60,569 nucleotides of DNA from contig VGHO01000002.1 in the NCBI GenBank assembly GCA_016868175.1, positions 1 through 60,569 on the forward strand, in the 5' to 3' direction. Position 1 is the stretch's first letter. Every line of letters begins with the position of its first letter. Position numbers and translations under genes: made by a program. This document shows, piece after piece, positions 20,437 through 27,160 of this stretch. The stretch comes from Betaproteobacteria bacterium. GTDB taxonomy: Bacteria > Pseudomonadota > Gammaproteobacteria > Burkholderiales > Burkholderiaceae_E. A model generated the notes under the pieces. The model had not been told where the DNA came from. It did not search any database and saw only the letters and a list, made by a program, of their open reading frames with translations.

Positions 20437-21081
20437 ATGACGACTACGGCCCAGGTGGATGTGGTTGTGATCGAGGACCACCCCCTCTACGTGGAGGCAC
20501 TCCTCACCTTGTTGTCGGTTGCGCTTTCGGGGCGCCGACTCGAGCGTTTCCGCGACGTGGAATCGGCCGAACCGTTGCTGCGGGTTTGCCCGCCCACGGT
20601 GATTCTGCTCGACCTCATGCTACCCGGTTTGCGCGGAACCGATGCGCTACGCCGTGTCCGTCAACAGTGCCCCAGCGCCATCATGGTCACGATATCGGGT
20701 GCCGACGATCCTGTCCAGGTCTCTGCGTGCTTTGCTGCGGGCGCGCAGGCCTTCGTGTCGAAGGGCGCTCGTCCGCAGGACATCGCGTCGGTTGTGCGTT
20801 CGGCGGTCGAGGGGCGCCTGGTGCCACCGGTATGGATCGGCAGTTCGGGCGCGCTGGATCCGCGGGGGCTCGGGCAGGTTCAGCTCACCGATCGACAAAT
20901 GGAGGTGCTGCAACTCATGTGTCACGGTCATTCCAACAAGCACATTTCCGGGGTGCTGGGGATCACCGAGCAGACGACCAAGGCGCATGTGTCGGCCATC
21001 TTCCGGGAACTCGGTGTCTTCAATCGCACCCAGGCGGTACTCGTCGCCAAGCGCCGGGGCATGGTCAGCCCCGACGCCTGA
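20437..21081 (+). CDS. NarL/FixJ-type response regulator (orphan)
   Basis: This cytosolic transcription regulator has a receiver domain (residues 5-125; acidic ED, phospho-acceptor D59 in VILLDLMLPG, conserved Lys in FVSKGA) and a LuxR-type helix-turn-helix (LTDRQMEVLQLMCHG through VFNRTQAVLVAKRRG). At 214 residues it has the normal family length. No histidine kinase gene is nearby, so its partner is unlinked. The true start is taken at 20437; the open frame upstream is antisense to cysQ. The signal and targets cannot be inferred. Confidence 0.92.
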   Translation: MTTTAQVDVVVIEDHPLYVEALLTLLSVALSGRRLERFRDVESAEPLLRVCPPTVILLDLMLPGLRGTDALRRVRQQCPSAIMVTISGADDPVQVSACFAAGAQAFVSKGARPQDIASVVRSAVEGRLVPPVWIGSSGALDPRGLGQVQLTDRQMEVLQLMCHGHSNKHISGVLGITEQTTKAHVSAIFRELGVFNRTQAVLVAKRRGMVSPDA

Positions 21082-21197
21082 AGCAACCCTCTGGCTCGGC
21101 AGGGATCCCTTCAGTCGCGGGTGCGTATCGTCTGGCCCCCGGTCAACGGCCGAGTCTCTGGCTTTCCGGCGATACCTCTGCCTTGCTGCACACCATC

Positions 21198-23828
21198 ATG
21201 AACAACGCCACTTTCCTTGCGCTCTTTCTGCGACTGTTGCGACGCGACTGGCATGCCGGCAAGCTTCGGCTTCTTGCACTGTCGTGCGCGGTGGCGGTGT
21301 TTGCGATGTCGATCGTGCTCACGATGACCGACCAGTTTCGACGCAGTCTTCAGCTGCAGTCGGCAACCCTGCTCGGAGCCGATGCGCTGCTGGTCAGCGA
21401 TCAACCGATTGCCGAGGCGCAGCGCGAGCGCGCCCGAAAGCAGGGTCTCGGCGCGATGCGCACAGCGGTCTTTCCGGGAATGGTGGCCTCGGCGCAGCAG
21501 ACCTTGCTGGCCTCGATCAAGGTGGTTGACGACGCCTATCCGCTGCGCGGCAGGCTTCGGCTCGCAGCATCGGCCGACCCTGATCAGCACAGCCGGGGTG
21601 ATCGCGAGGAAACCGCTGCGCAAGCCGTATCCGGCGATCGTGCCCAGAGCAGCCCACGTCAGGAGGCAGGCGAGCAGGCCGGAGCGACCCACCGTGTCCG
21701 TCCAGGCGAGGTATGGCTGGAGATTGCCCTGATGCGCCGTCTCGAAGTGGCTGTCGGGGACTCGATCCGGATCGGCGAGCGTGAATTTCAGGTGAGCGGC
21801 CTGATCCTGGAGGAGCCCGACCGCGCTGCCGCCTTTGTGAACTTCGCGCCGCGATTGATGCTGCACTGGAGCGATCTCCCCTCCACCGGGCTGATCCAGG
21901 AGAGCAGTCGTATCACCTGGCGGCTGGGAGTGACCGCAGACGCGCAGGAGAAAGTGCTCGCGTGGGAGCGCGAAGCAGCCCAGGGGCTCGAGCGCGGGCA
22001 GCGCCTTGAAGACCGCGACAACGGCCGCCCGGAGATCGAGATCACGATGCAGCGTGCGCGGCTTTTTCTCGGGCTGCTCGCCGCAGTGATTGCGATCGTC
22101 TCGGCGGTGGCCATCGCGATCGCTGCGCGCCATTTTGCGGAAAGCCACCGCAAGGGCTACGCGCTCATGCGCGTGATGGGATGCGCCTCGGACACGCTGC
22201 TCCTGATGCTCGTGCTCGAGTTCATGGCCATCGGATTGCTGGCCGGGCTGCTGGGTGCGTTTCTCGGTGCACAGGCGGCGCAGTGGTTTGCCTTCCTTGT
22301 GCCGGTGAAGCTTGCAACGATGCTTCCGCCACCGACGTGGGATGCAAGCCTTCAGGCGCTGCTCGTGGGAATGCTGCTGCTGAGCGCCTTCTCCCTCGGA
22401 GGCTGGCTGCGGCTGGTTGGCGTTGCGCCAAACATTCTTCTGCGGGATGAGGGGAGTGATGCCCAAGGCGAGTCGGCGGCATTGCGGGGTTTTCGCGGGG
22501 TGGCACCGTGGCTCGCGATGCTTGCCGCAATGCTCGGTGTCACCGTGTGGCTCAGTGCGAGTACCCGCGCCGCACTCCAGGTCCTTGGCGGTCTCGGGCT
22601 CGCCTTTCTGGCCACCGGCCTGGTGCTCGGTGCGCTGTGGTGGCTGGCAGGGAAGAACTGCGACCGCCTGCCGCTGTCCTGGGTGGGAACCAGGCTCGCG
22701 TGGCGCCGTCTGGGGCGGCGACCGCTGCGCCATGGAATGCAGCAAAGTGCAGTCACCCTGGGTGTGATGGCGCTGCTCATGCTCAGTGTGGTGCAGGAGG
22801 ACCTGATCGAGGCGTGGCAGCGAAGTGCTTCGGCGCGCCTGCCCGACCGCTTCCTCATCAACATCCAGCAGGACCAGTTACAGCCGGTGCGCGAGAAACT
22901 CGAAAGCATGCTTGGGGCGCAGGCGCAGAGCGATCCGCCGACGCTCTACCCTATGGTGCGTGGACGGCTGATCGAGCGCAACGGCAACAGGGTTGGCCCC
23001 GAGGACTATGACGAGGGGCGCGCCAAGCGCTTGCTCGATCGGGAGTTCAACCTTTCCTACGGCGAGGGCCCGATCCCGGGCAACCGGCTGCGCGAAGGTC
23101 AGTGGCCGAGTCGCGGAGGTGGGGATGCGTCGGTGGAGGAAGGGCTGGCGGCAACGCTCGGCCTGGAGATGGGCGATGAGATCGTGTTCGAGATTGCAGG
23201 CGAGAAAGTGCGCGCGCGCATCACGAGTATCCGGCAACTCTCCTGGGAGTCCATGCAGGTCAACTTCTTTGTGGTCCTCTCGCCTGAACTGCTGGAAAAC
23301 GAGGCGCAAAGCTGGATCGCGAGCCTGCGGACCCAGGGGATTGCCCGCTTTGATCAGCGGCTCATCCAGGCCTTTCCAAACCTTACCGCGGTGGACATCG
23401 GTGCGGCCGTGGATCAGGCGCGCAGCCTCGTGCGCAGACTTGCCGAGGGTCTTCAGTGGCTTTTCGTACTGGCGTTGGCAAGTGGTGCGCTGGTGGTGGT
23501 GGCGGGCCTTCAGCTTGCGCAGGCCGAGCGCGCCAGGGATGCGCAGTTGCTGCGCGTTCTTGGTGCAAGCCAGGGCCAGTTGCGCAGCATGGTCCTCGCC
23601 GAGTTGCTCAGCGCTGGCCTGATTGGAGGGGTGCTCGCTGGAAGCGCTGCGTACCTGATCGGTCTGTCGCTTGCGCGCGGCCTGCTCGATCTCCCCGGCT
23701 ACGCGTCCTGGGAAGTTGTTGCCGGTGGAGTCCTGATCCAGGTGGCGGTAAGCCTGGTGGCCGGGGTGTTCGCGCTTCGACGTCTTCTGCAGCACTCGCC
23801 GGCCGAGGGGCTTCGCCGCAGCGCTTGA
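21198..23828 (+). CDS. FtsX-like ABC transporter permease (YbbP type)
   Basis: The 876-residue inner-membrane protein has an N-terminal transmembrane helix, a large periplasmic domain (about 45-275), a central bundle of membrane helices (about 290-500) and a second periplasmic domain before three C-terminal helices ending LRRLLQHSPAEGLRRSA. This is the duplicated FtsX/MacB layout of the YbbP family. Such permeases normally need an ATPase of the LolD/YbbA type, but none is in this window. A low-complexity segment (about residues 125-160, rich in Gln/Glu/Ala) interrupts the first periplasmic domain. Its last codons form part of a 35-bp direct repeat. Confidence 0.85.
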   Translation: MNNATFLALFLRLLRRDWHAGKLRLLALSCAVAVFAMSIVLTMTDQFRRSLQLQSATLLGADALLVSDQPIAEAQRERARKQGLGAMRTAVFPGMVASAQQTLLASIKVVDDAYPLRGRLRLAASADPDQHSRGDREETAAQAVSGDRAQSSPRQEAGEQAGATHRVRPGEVWLEIALMRRLEVAVGDSIRIGEREFQVSGLILEEPDRAAAFVNFAPRLMLHWSDLPSTGLIQESSRITWRLGVTADAQEKVLAWEREAAQGLERGQRLEDRDNGRPEIEITMQRARLFLGLLAAVIAIVSAVAIAIAARHFAESHRKGYALMRVMGCASDTLLLMLVLEFMAIGLLAGLLGAFLGAQAAQWFAFLVPVKLATMLPPPTWDASLQALLVGMLLLSAFSLGGWLRLVGVAPNILLRDEGSDAQGESAALRGFRGVAPWLAMLAAMLGVTVWLSASTRAALQVLGGLGLAFLATGLVLGALWWLAGKNCDRLPLSWVGTRLAWRRLGRRPLRHGMQQSAVTLGVMALLMLSVVQEDLIEAWQRSASARLPDRFLINIQQDQLQPVREKLESMLGAQAQSDPPTLYPMVRGRLIERNGNRVGPEDYDEGRAKRLLDREFNLSYGEGPIPGNRLREGQWPSRGGGDASVEEGLAATLGLEMGDEIVFEIAGEKVRARITSIRQLSWESMQVNFFVVLSPELLENEAQSWIASLRTQGIARFDQRLIQAFPNLTAVDIGAAVDQARSLVRRLAEGLQWLFVLALASGALVVVAGLQLAQAERARDAQLLRVLGASQGQLRSMVLAELLSAGLIGGVLAGSAAYLIGLSLARGLLDLPGYASWEVVAGGVLIQVAVSLVAGVFALRRLLQHSPAEGLRRSA

Positions 23829-23910
23829 ATCCGGCTGGCGCATCCGGGTTTTGAGCCTGGTCCAGGGAAGACTTTGCCGCAGCCCTCGAATCCGGCTGGC
23901 GCATCCGGGT
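23815..23910 (+). repeat. 35-bp direct repeat, two copies
   Basis: A 35-bp sequence at 23815-23849 recurs at 23876-23910 with three mismatches, separated by 26 bases. Both contain the exact 23-bp core GAATCCGGCTGGCGCATCCG plus GGT. The first copy includes the stop codon of the permease gene; the second lies in the gap before the acetyltransferase. It looks like a local duplication of the gene end. Confidence 0.85.
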
Positions 23911-23953
23911 CAGGGTCTTGACCTTGGCCTCGAACACTTGGTCCAATGCGGGT

Positions 23954-24442
23954 ATGCGAAGAAAGAGGCTCGACCTGTTGCACCTTGATGCAACGGCGCC
24001 GATGGGGGAAGTGCGTGAACTCTTCGAGGAGTATGCACGCTCGCTCAGCGTGGATCTTGGCTTTCAGAACTTCGCGGAGGAACTGGCCTCGCTCCCTGGC
24101 GAGTATCGGCCCCCTGGCGGCTGTCTGGTGCTGGCGCGCTGCGACGGCGTGCATGTGGGATGCGGTGCCCTGCGGGCGCTCCCCGATTGCGACTATGCCA
24201 ACGCCTGCGAGATGAAGCGGGTGTACCTGAGGCCGCAATACCGGGGCCTGGGCTTTGGACGACAACTGACGGTGCATCTGCTCGATCAGGCGCAGACCCT
24301 GGGCTACTCCTGCCTGCTGCTTGACACCCTGGATGAAATGGAGTCGGCCCGGGGACTCTACGAGAGCCTGGGGTTCGAGGAGATTCCACCGTATTACTTC
24401 AACCCCATCTCCGGCGCACACTACCTGAAGGTTGACCTTTGA
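23954..24442 (+). CDS. GNAT-family N-acetyltransferase
   Basis: The 162-residue product (start ATG 23954; an upstream in-frame TTG at 23918 is less likely) has the GNAT acetyl-CoA site in motif A: MKRVYLRPQYRGLGFGRQLT, followed by the beta-bulge region LLLDTLDEMESARGLYESLGF. The acceptor substrate is unknown. The stop overlaps the start of the next gene by one base (TGATG), so it is probably co-translated with the M20 peptidase. Confidence 0.88.
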   Translation: MRRKRLDLLHLDATAPMGEVRELFEEYARSLSVDLGFQNFAEELASLPGEYRPPGGCLVLARCDGVHVGCGALRALPDCDYANACEMKRVYLRPQYRGLGFGRQLTVHLLDQAQTLGYSCLLLDTLDEMESARGLYESLGFEEIPPYYFNPISGAHYLKVDL

Positions 24443-25899
24443 TGCCATCGACCCGCGGCCCTGCGCGGCCCCAAGGGCCAGGTTTGCGCGGAGGCGGGGA
24501 TGCATCCCGGCGTGATGCACTCCTTCGGGAGGCCCGAAGCCGCGCGACCGCACCGCAGTTTCTGGCAACGCTTGCCCGTCGTGTGGCGCAGCAAACCACC
24601 TCGCAGGAAAACCCCTCTTCGCCAGCGCTCTGGTCGTATCTGCGTGACGACATCGGGGCGATGCTCGCGGCAATGGGATTCTCGTTTGAGGTGGTCCCCA
24701 ATCCTCTGCCCGGCGCGGGGCCCCTGCTGATTGCCGAGCGCAGCGAGGATTCGGCACTGCCCACGGTGCTCACCTACGGTCACGCCGACGTGATCCGAGG
24801 CCAGGACGCACAGTGGCGCGCGGGCCTTTCTCCCTGGACCTTGCACCGCGAGGGCAACAGGCTCTACGGGCGCGGTACTGCCGACAACAAGGGTCAACAC
24901 AGCATTAATCTCGAAGCCCTGCGCATGGTCCTTGGCGCGCGCGGACGGCTCGGGTTCAACATGCGGCTCATCATGGAGAGCGGGGAGGAAACAGGGTCGC
25001 CCGGGCTCGAGGCCTTCTGCCGGGCCTGGAGCGAGCGCCTTCAAGCCGACGTCTTCATTGCCTCGGACGGGCCGAGGCTCCGTCCAGAGCAGGCCACGGT
25101 GTTTGGAGGCAGCCGCGGAGTGCTGAATTTCGAACTTCGGGTCAAGGCGCGTGATGCGCCGCATCACTCAGGCAACTGGGGCGGGCTGATCTCCAACCCG
25201 GGCATCCGACTCGCGCATGCGCTGGCCACCCTGAGCGACCCCAATGGTGCAATCCGGGTCCCGGAATGGCGACCCAACTCGCTCTCGCCTTCGGTGCGTG
25301 CCGCGCTCGCCGGTCTGGAGGTGGAAGGCGGCGACGATGCACCCGTGGTCGATCGCAACTGGGGTGAGCCCGGTCTCACGCCGGCAGAGAAGGTATTCGG
25401 CTGGAACAGCTTCGAGGTGCTTGCGTTTCGAACCGGCAATCCAGAGGCGCCTGTCAACGCGATTCCGCCTTCGGCGCACGCGCACCTGCAGTTGCGCTAT
25501 GTTGTGGGAACAGAGGCGCACAACATCGTGCCCGCTCTGCAAAGGCATTTGGGCGCCGCAGGTTTTGGCGATGTGGAGGTGCTCGCACACGACCGCTCGG
25601 GGATGCAGGCAACCCGTCTCGACCCGGATCATCCCTGGTGCGTGCGGGTCCTCAATTCGATCCAGCGGTCGCTCGGCCGCCGGCCAGCCTTCCTGCCCAA
25701 CCTGGGCGGCTCGCTACCCAATGCGGTCTTCAGCCAGGTGCTCGGGTTGCCCACGGTGTGGATTCCCCATTCCTACGCCGGGTGCCAGCAGCATGCCCCC
25801 AACGAACATCTGCGCGTGGACCTCATGGAAGAAGGCCTGGCGATCATGGTGGGACTTTTCTGGGACCTCGGCCAGGCGGGGGAACTATCCGCTGCGTGA
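24442..25899 (+). CDS. M20-family metallopeptidase
   Basis: The 485-residue product has the M20 zinc-site motifs: YGHADVIRGQD (His and general acid region near residue 113), GRGTADNKG (bridging Asp) and ESGEETGSPG (catalytic Glu-Glu), then a dimerisation domain (about 220-385). Relatives hydrolyse dipeptides or N-acylated amino acids. The coupled acetyltransferase gene upstream makes a role in N-acyl amino-acid turnover conceivable, but that is inference. The 3' end overlaps the convergent SDR gene by 15 bases. Confidence 0.9.
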   Translation: MPSTRGPARPQGPGLRGGGDASRRDALLREARSRATAPQFLATLARRVAQQTTSQENPSSPALWSYLRDDIGAMLAAMGFSFEVVPNPLPGAGPLLIAERSEDSALPTVLTYGHADVIRGQDAQWRAGLSPWTLHREGNRLYGRGTADNKGQHSINLEALRMVLGARGRLGFNMRLIMESGEETGSPGLEAFCRAWSERLQADVFIASDGPRLRPEQATVFGGSRGVLNFELRVKARDAPHHSGNWGGLISNPGIRLAHALATLSDPNGAIRVPEWRPNSLSPSVRAALAGLEVEGGDDAPVVDRNWGEPGLTPAEKVFGWNSFEVLAFRTGNPEAPVNAIPPSAHAHLQLRYVVGTEAHNIVPALQRHLGAAGFGDVEVLAHDRSGMQATRLDPDHPWCVRVLNSIQRSLGRRPAFLPNLGGSLPNAVFSQVLGLPTVWIPHSYAGCQQHAPNEHLRVDLMEEGLAIMVGLFWDLGQAGELSAA

Positions 25900-26667
25900 A
25901 GGTCCGGCGGTCCGTCCGCCGTCGACGGTGATGGTCTGTCCGGTTGTGTAGGCGCCAGCCTTGCTCGCCAGGAAGACCGCGGCGCCAGCGATGTCGTCGG
26001 GTTCCCCGATGCGTCCGAGCGGGGTAAACGCAAGTGACTGGCGCAGGATTGCGGGGTTCTCCCAAAGCGCCCGGGCGAAGTCGGTTCGCACCAGCCCAGG
26101 CGCGATGCAGTTGGCCCGGATGTTCGACGTGCCCCATTCCACGGCCAGATTCCGCACGAGTTGCATGTCGGCCGCCTTGGAGATGCAGTAAACGCCGATC
26201 ATGTCCGAGCCCTGAAACCCTCCGATCGACGAAACGATGATGATGCTGCCACCGCCCTGCCGCTGAAGGATCGGCGCCGTCATGTTGCAGAGCCAGAAAT
26301 TGCTGCGGACGTTGCTGTTCATGACCCGGTCATACGCTTCATCAGGCATGTTGAGCGAGGGACCGAACCAGGGGTTGACGGCCGCGTTGCACACCACGGT
26401 ATCGATCCGTTGCCACTGTTGCATGGCGCGGTCGACAAGCTCCTGGAGTTGTGCCTTGTGCGCGATGTTGCAGGCCACTGCAATGGCCTCTCCACCCATT
26501 GCGACGATCTCGGCAACAAGCTGCTCGCAGGCTTCGAGCTTGCGACTCGAGACGGCCACCCGGGCGCCGTGTTGCGCCATGCGCAAGGCGATCGCCCTTC
26601 CGATCCCTCGGCTTGCGCCGGTGATGACGGCCACCTGCCCTCGCAAATCGAAGAGACTACCCGTCAT
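25885..26667 (-). CDS. SDR-family NAD(P)-dependent oxidoreductase
   Basis: This 260-residue classical short-chain dehydrogenase has the Rossmann motif TGASRGIG (about 17-24), NAAV, the catalytic Ser in IIIVSSIGG and the catalytic pair in YCISK, with the typical C-terminal TGQTITVDGG. The substrate cannot be assigned; the family includes 3-ketoacyl reductases and alcohol dehydrogenases. It is convergent with the M20 gene and lies on the same strand as, and downstream of, tRNA-Arg. Confidence 0.92.
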   Translation of the reverse strand: MTGSLFDLRGQVAVITGASRGIGRAIALRMAQHGARVAVSSRKLEACEQLVAEIVAMGGEAIAVACNIAHKAQLQELVDRAMQQWQRIDTVVCNAAVNPWFGPSLNMPDEAYDRVMNSNVRSNFWLCNMTAPILQRQGGGSIIIVSSIGGFQGSDMIGVYCISKAADMQLVRNLAVEWGTSNIRANCIAPGLVRTDFARALWENPAILRQSLAFTPLGRIGEPDDIAGAAVFLASKAGAYTTGQTITVDGGRTAGPSRSG

Positions 26668-26785
26668 CCGAATGAATCCCCTGAAAGAGTCCCCGAAAAC
26701 AACGACACCGAGGTCGGGATCCCGGGATCGAAATCCGAACTTTTGCGCACTCGGGGTGCCCCCTCAGACGCCCGGCGTGGCTGCT

Positions 26786-26806
26786 TTTCAGAGTTCGGTT
26801 CTGAAA
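26786..26806 (-). terminator. Hairpin immediately downstream of tRNA-Arg
   Basis: A 7-bp perfect stem (TTTCAGA 26786-26792 with TCTGAAA 26800-26806) and a 7-base loop directly follow the encoded CCA of tRNA-Arg on the minus strand. There is no U-tract, so it could be a processing signal or a weak, factor-dependent terminator. Confidence 0.35.
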
Positions 26807-26883
26807 TGGCGCGCCCGGCAGGATTCGAACCCACGACCCCCTGGTTCGTAGCCAGGTACTCTATCCAACTGAGCTACGGGCGC
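26807..26883 (-). tRNA. tRNA-Arg (ACG)
   Basis: On the minus strand the gene reads GCGCCCGTAGCTCAGTTGGA at the 5' end and ends CGGGCGCGCCA with encoded CCA. The anticodon stem CCTGG/CCAGG encloses CTACGAA, giving anticodon ACG (read as ICG after deamination by TadA), the isoacceptor for CGU/CGC/CGA. It is 77 nt long, and the T-arm GGTTCGAATCC is normal. Confidence 0.97.
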
Positions 26884-27065
26884 ACTGAACCGCGCGTTGC
26901 CGACACTGCTCAGAAACCACGCGGGCCGCTTGAGTGTACACCTTCACCCCGAGGCGGGCGCCGGCAAGGCGTGGAGGGGCCTGCCACGCCCTGCCTCCGT
27001 GGGTACCCGCCTTCCCCGGCCCTCCTCCTCGCCCCTTCCACGGCGCTTTCAGGGACTCTTGCTTC

Positions 27066-27096
27066 CCACGATTCGAGAATTGTTTTTAGATCGTGG
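27066..27096 (+). promoter_or_regulatory. Inverted repeat upstream of the aceE promoter
   Basis: CCACGAT (27066-27072) and ATCGTGG (27090-27096) form perfect 7-bp arms 17 bases apart, in an otherwise unusually AT-rich stretch, ending eight bases before the -35 box. It could be an operator or activator site for the pyruvate dehydrogenase operon. No regulator is identified. Confidence 0.4.
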
Positions 27097-27104
27097 AAAA
27101 CTGC

Positions 27105-27133
27105 TTGTCCACCCCTCTTCATGCGCCTACACT
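27105..27133 (+). promoter_or_regulatory. Sigma-70 promoter of the aceE-aceF-lpdA operon
   Basis: TTGTCC (27105-27110) and TACACT (27128-27133) are separated by 17 bases, each matching 4/6 of consensus. Transcription would start near 27141, leaving a 20-base leader that carries the ribosome site GGGAGAAG before the ATG at 27161. Confidence 0.5.
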
Positions 27134-27160
27134 CTGCGCGTACTCTCTGGGAGAAGACGC

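Noticed and set aside
20586-21197. Open frame extending the FtsX-like permease upstream by 204 residues
   Set aside because: It lies over the response regulator in another frame; the permease starts with its first membrane helix at 21198.
26897-27160. Open frame extending AceE upstream by 88 residues
   Set aside because: The region contains the predicted promoter and operator, the residues show no family similarity, and the ribosome site fits the ATG at 27161.
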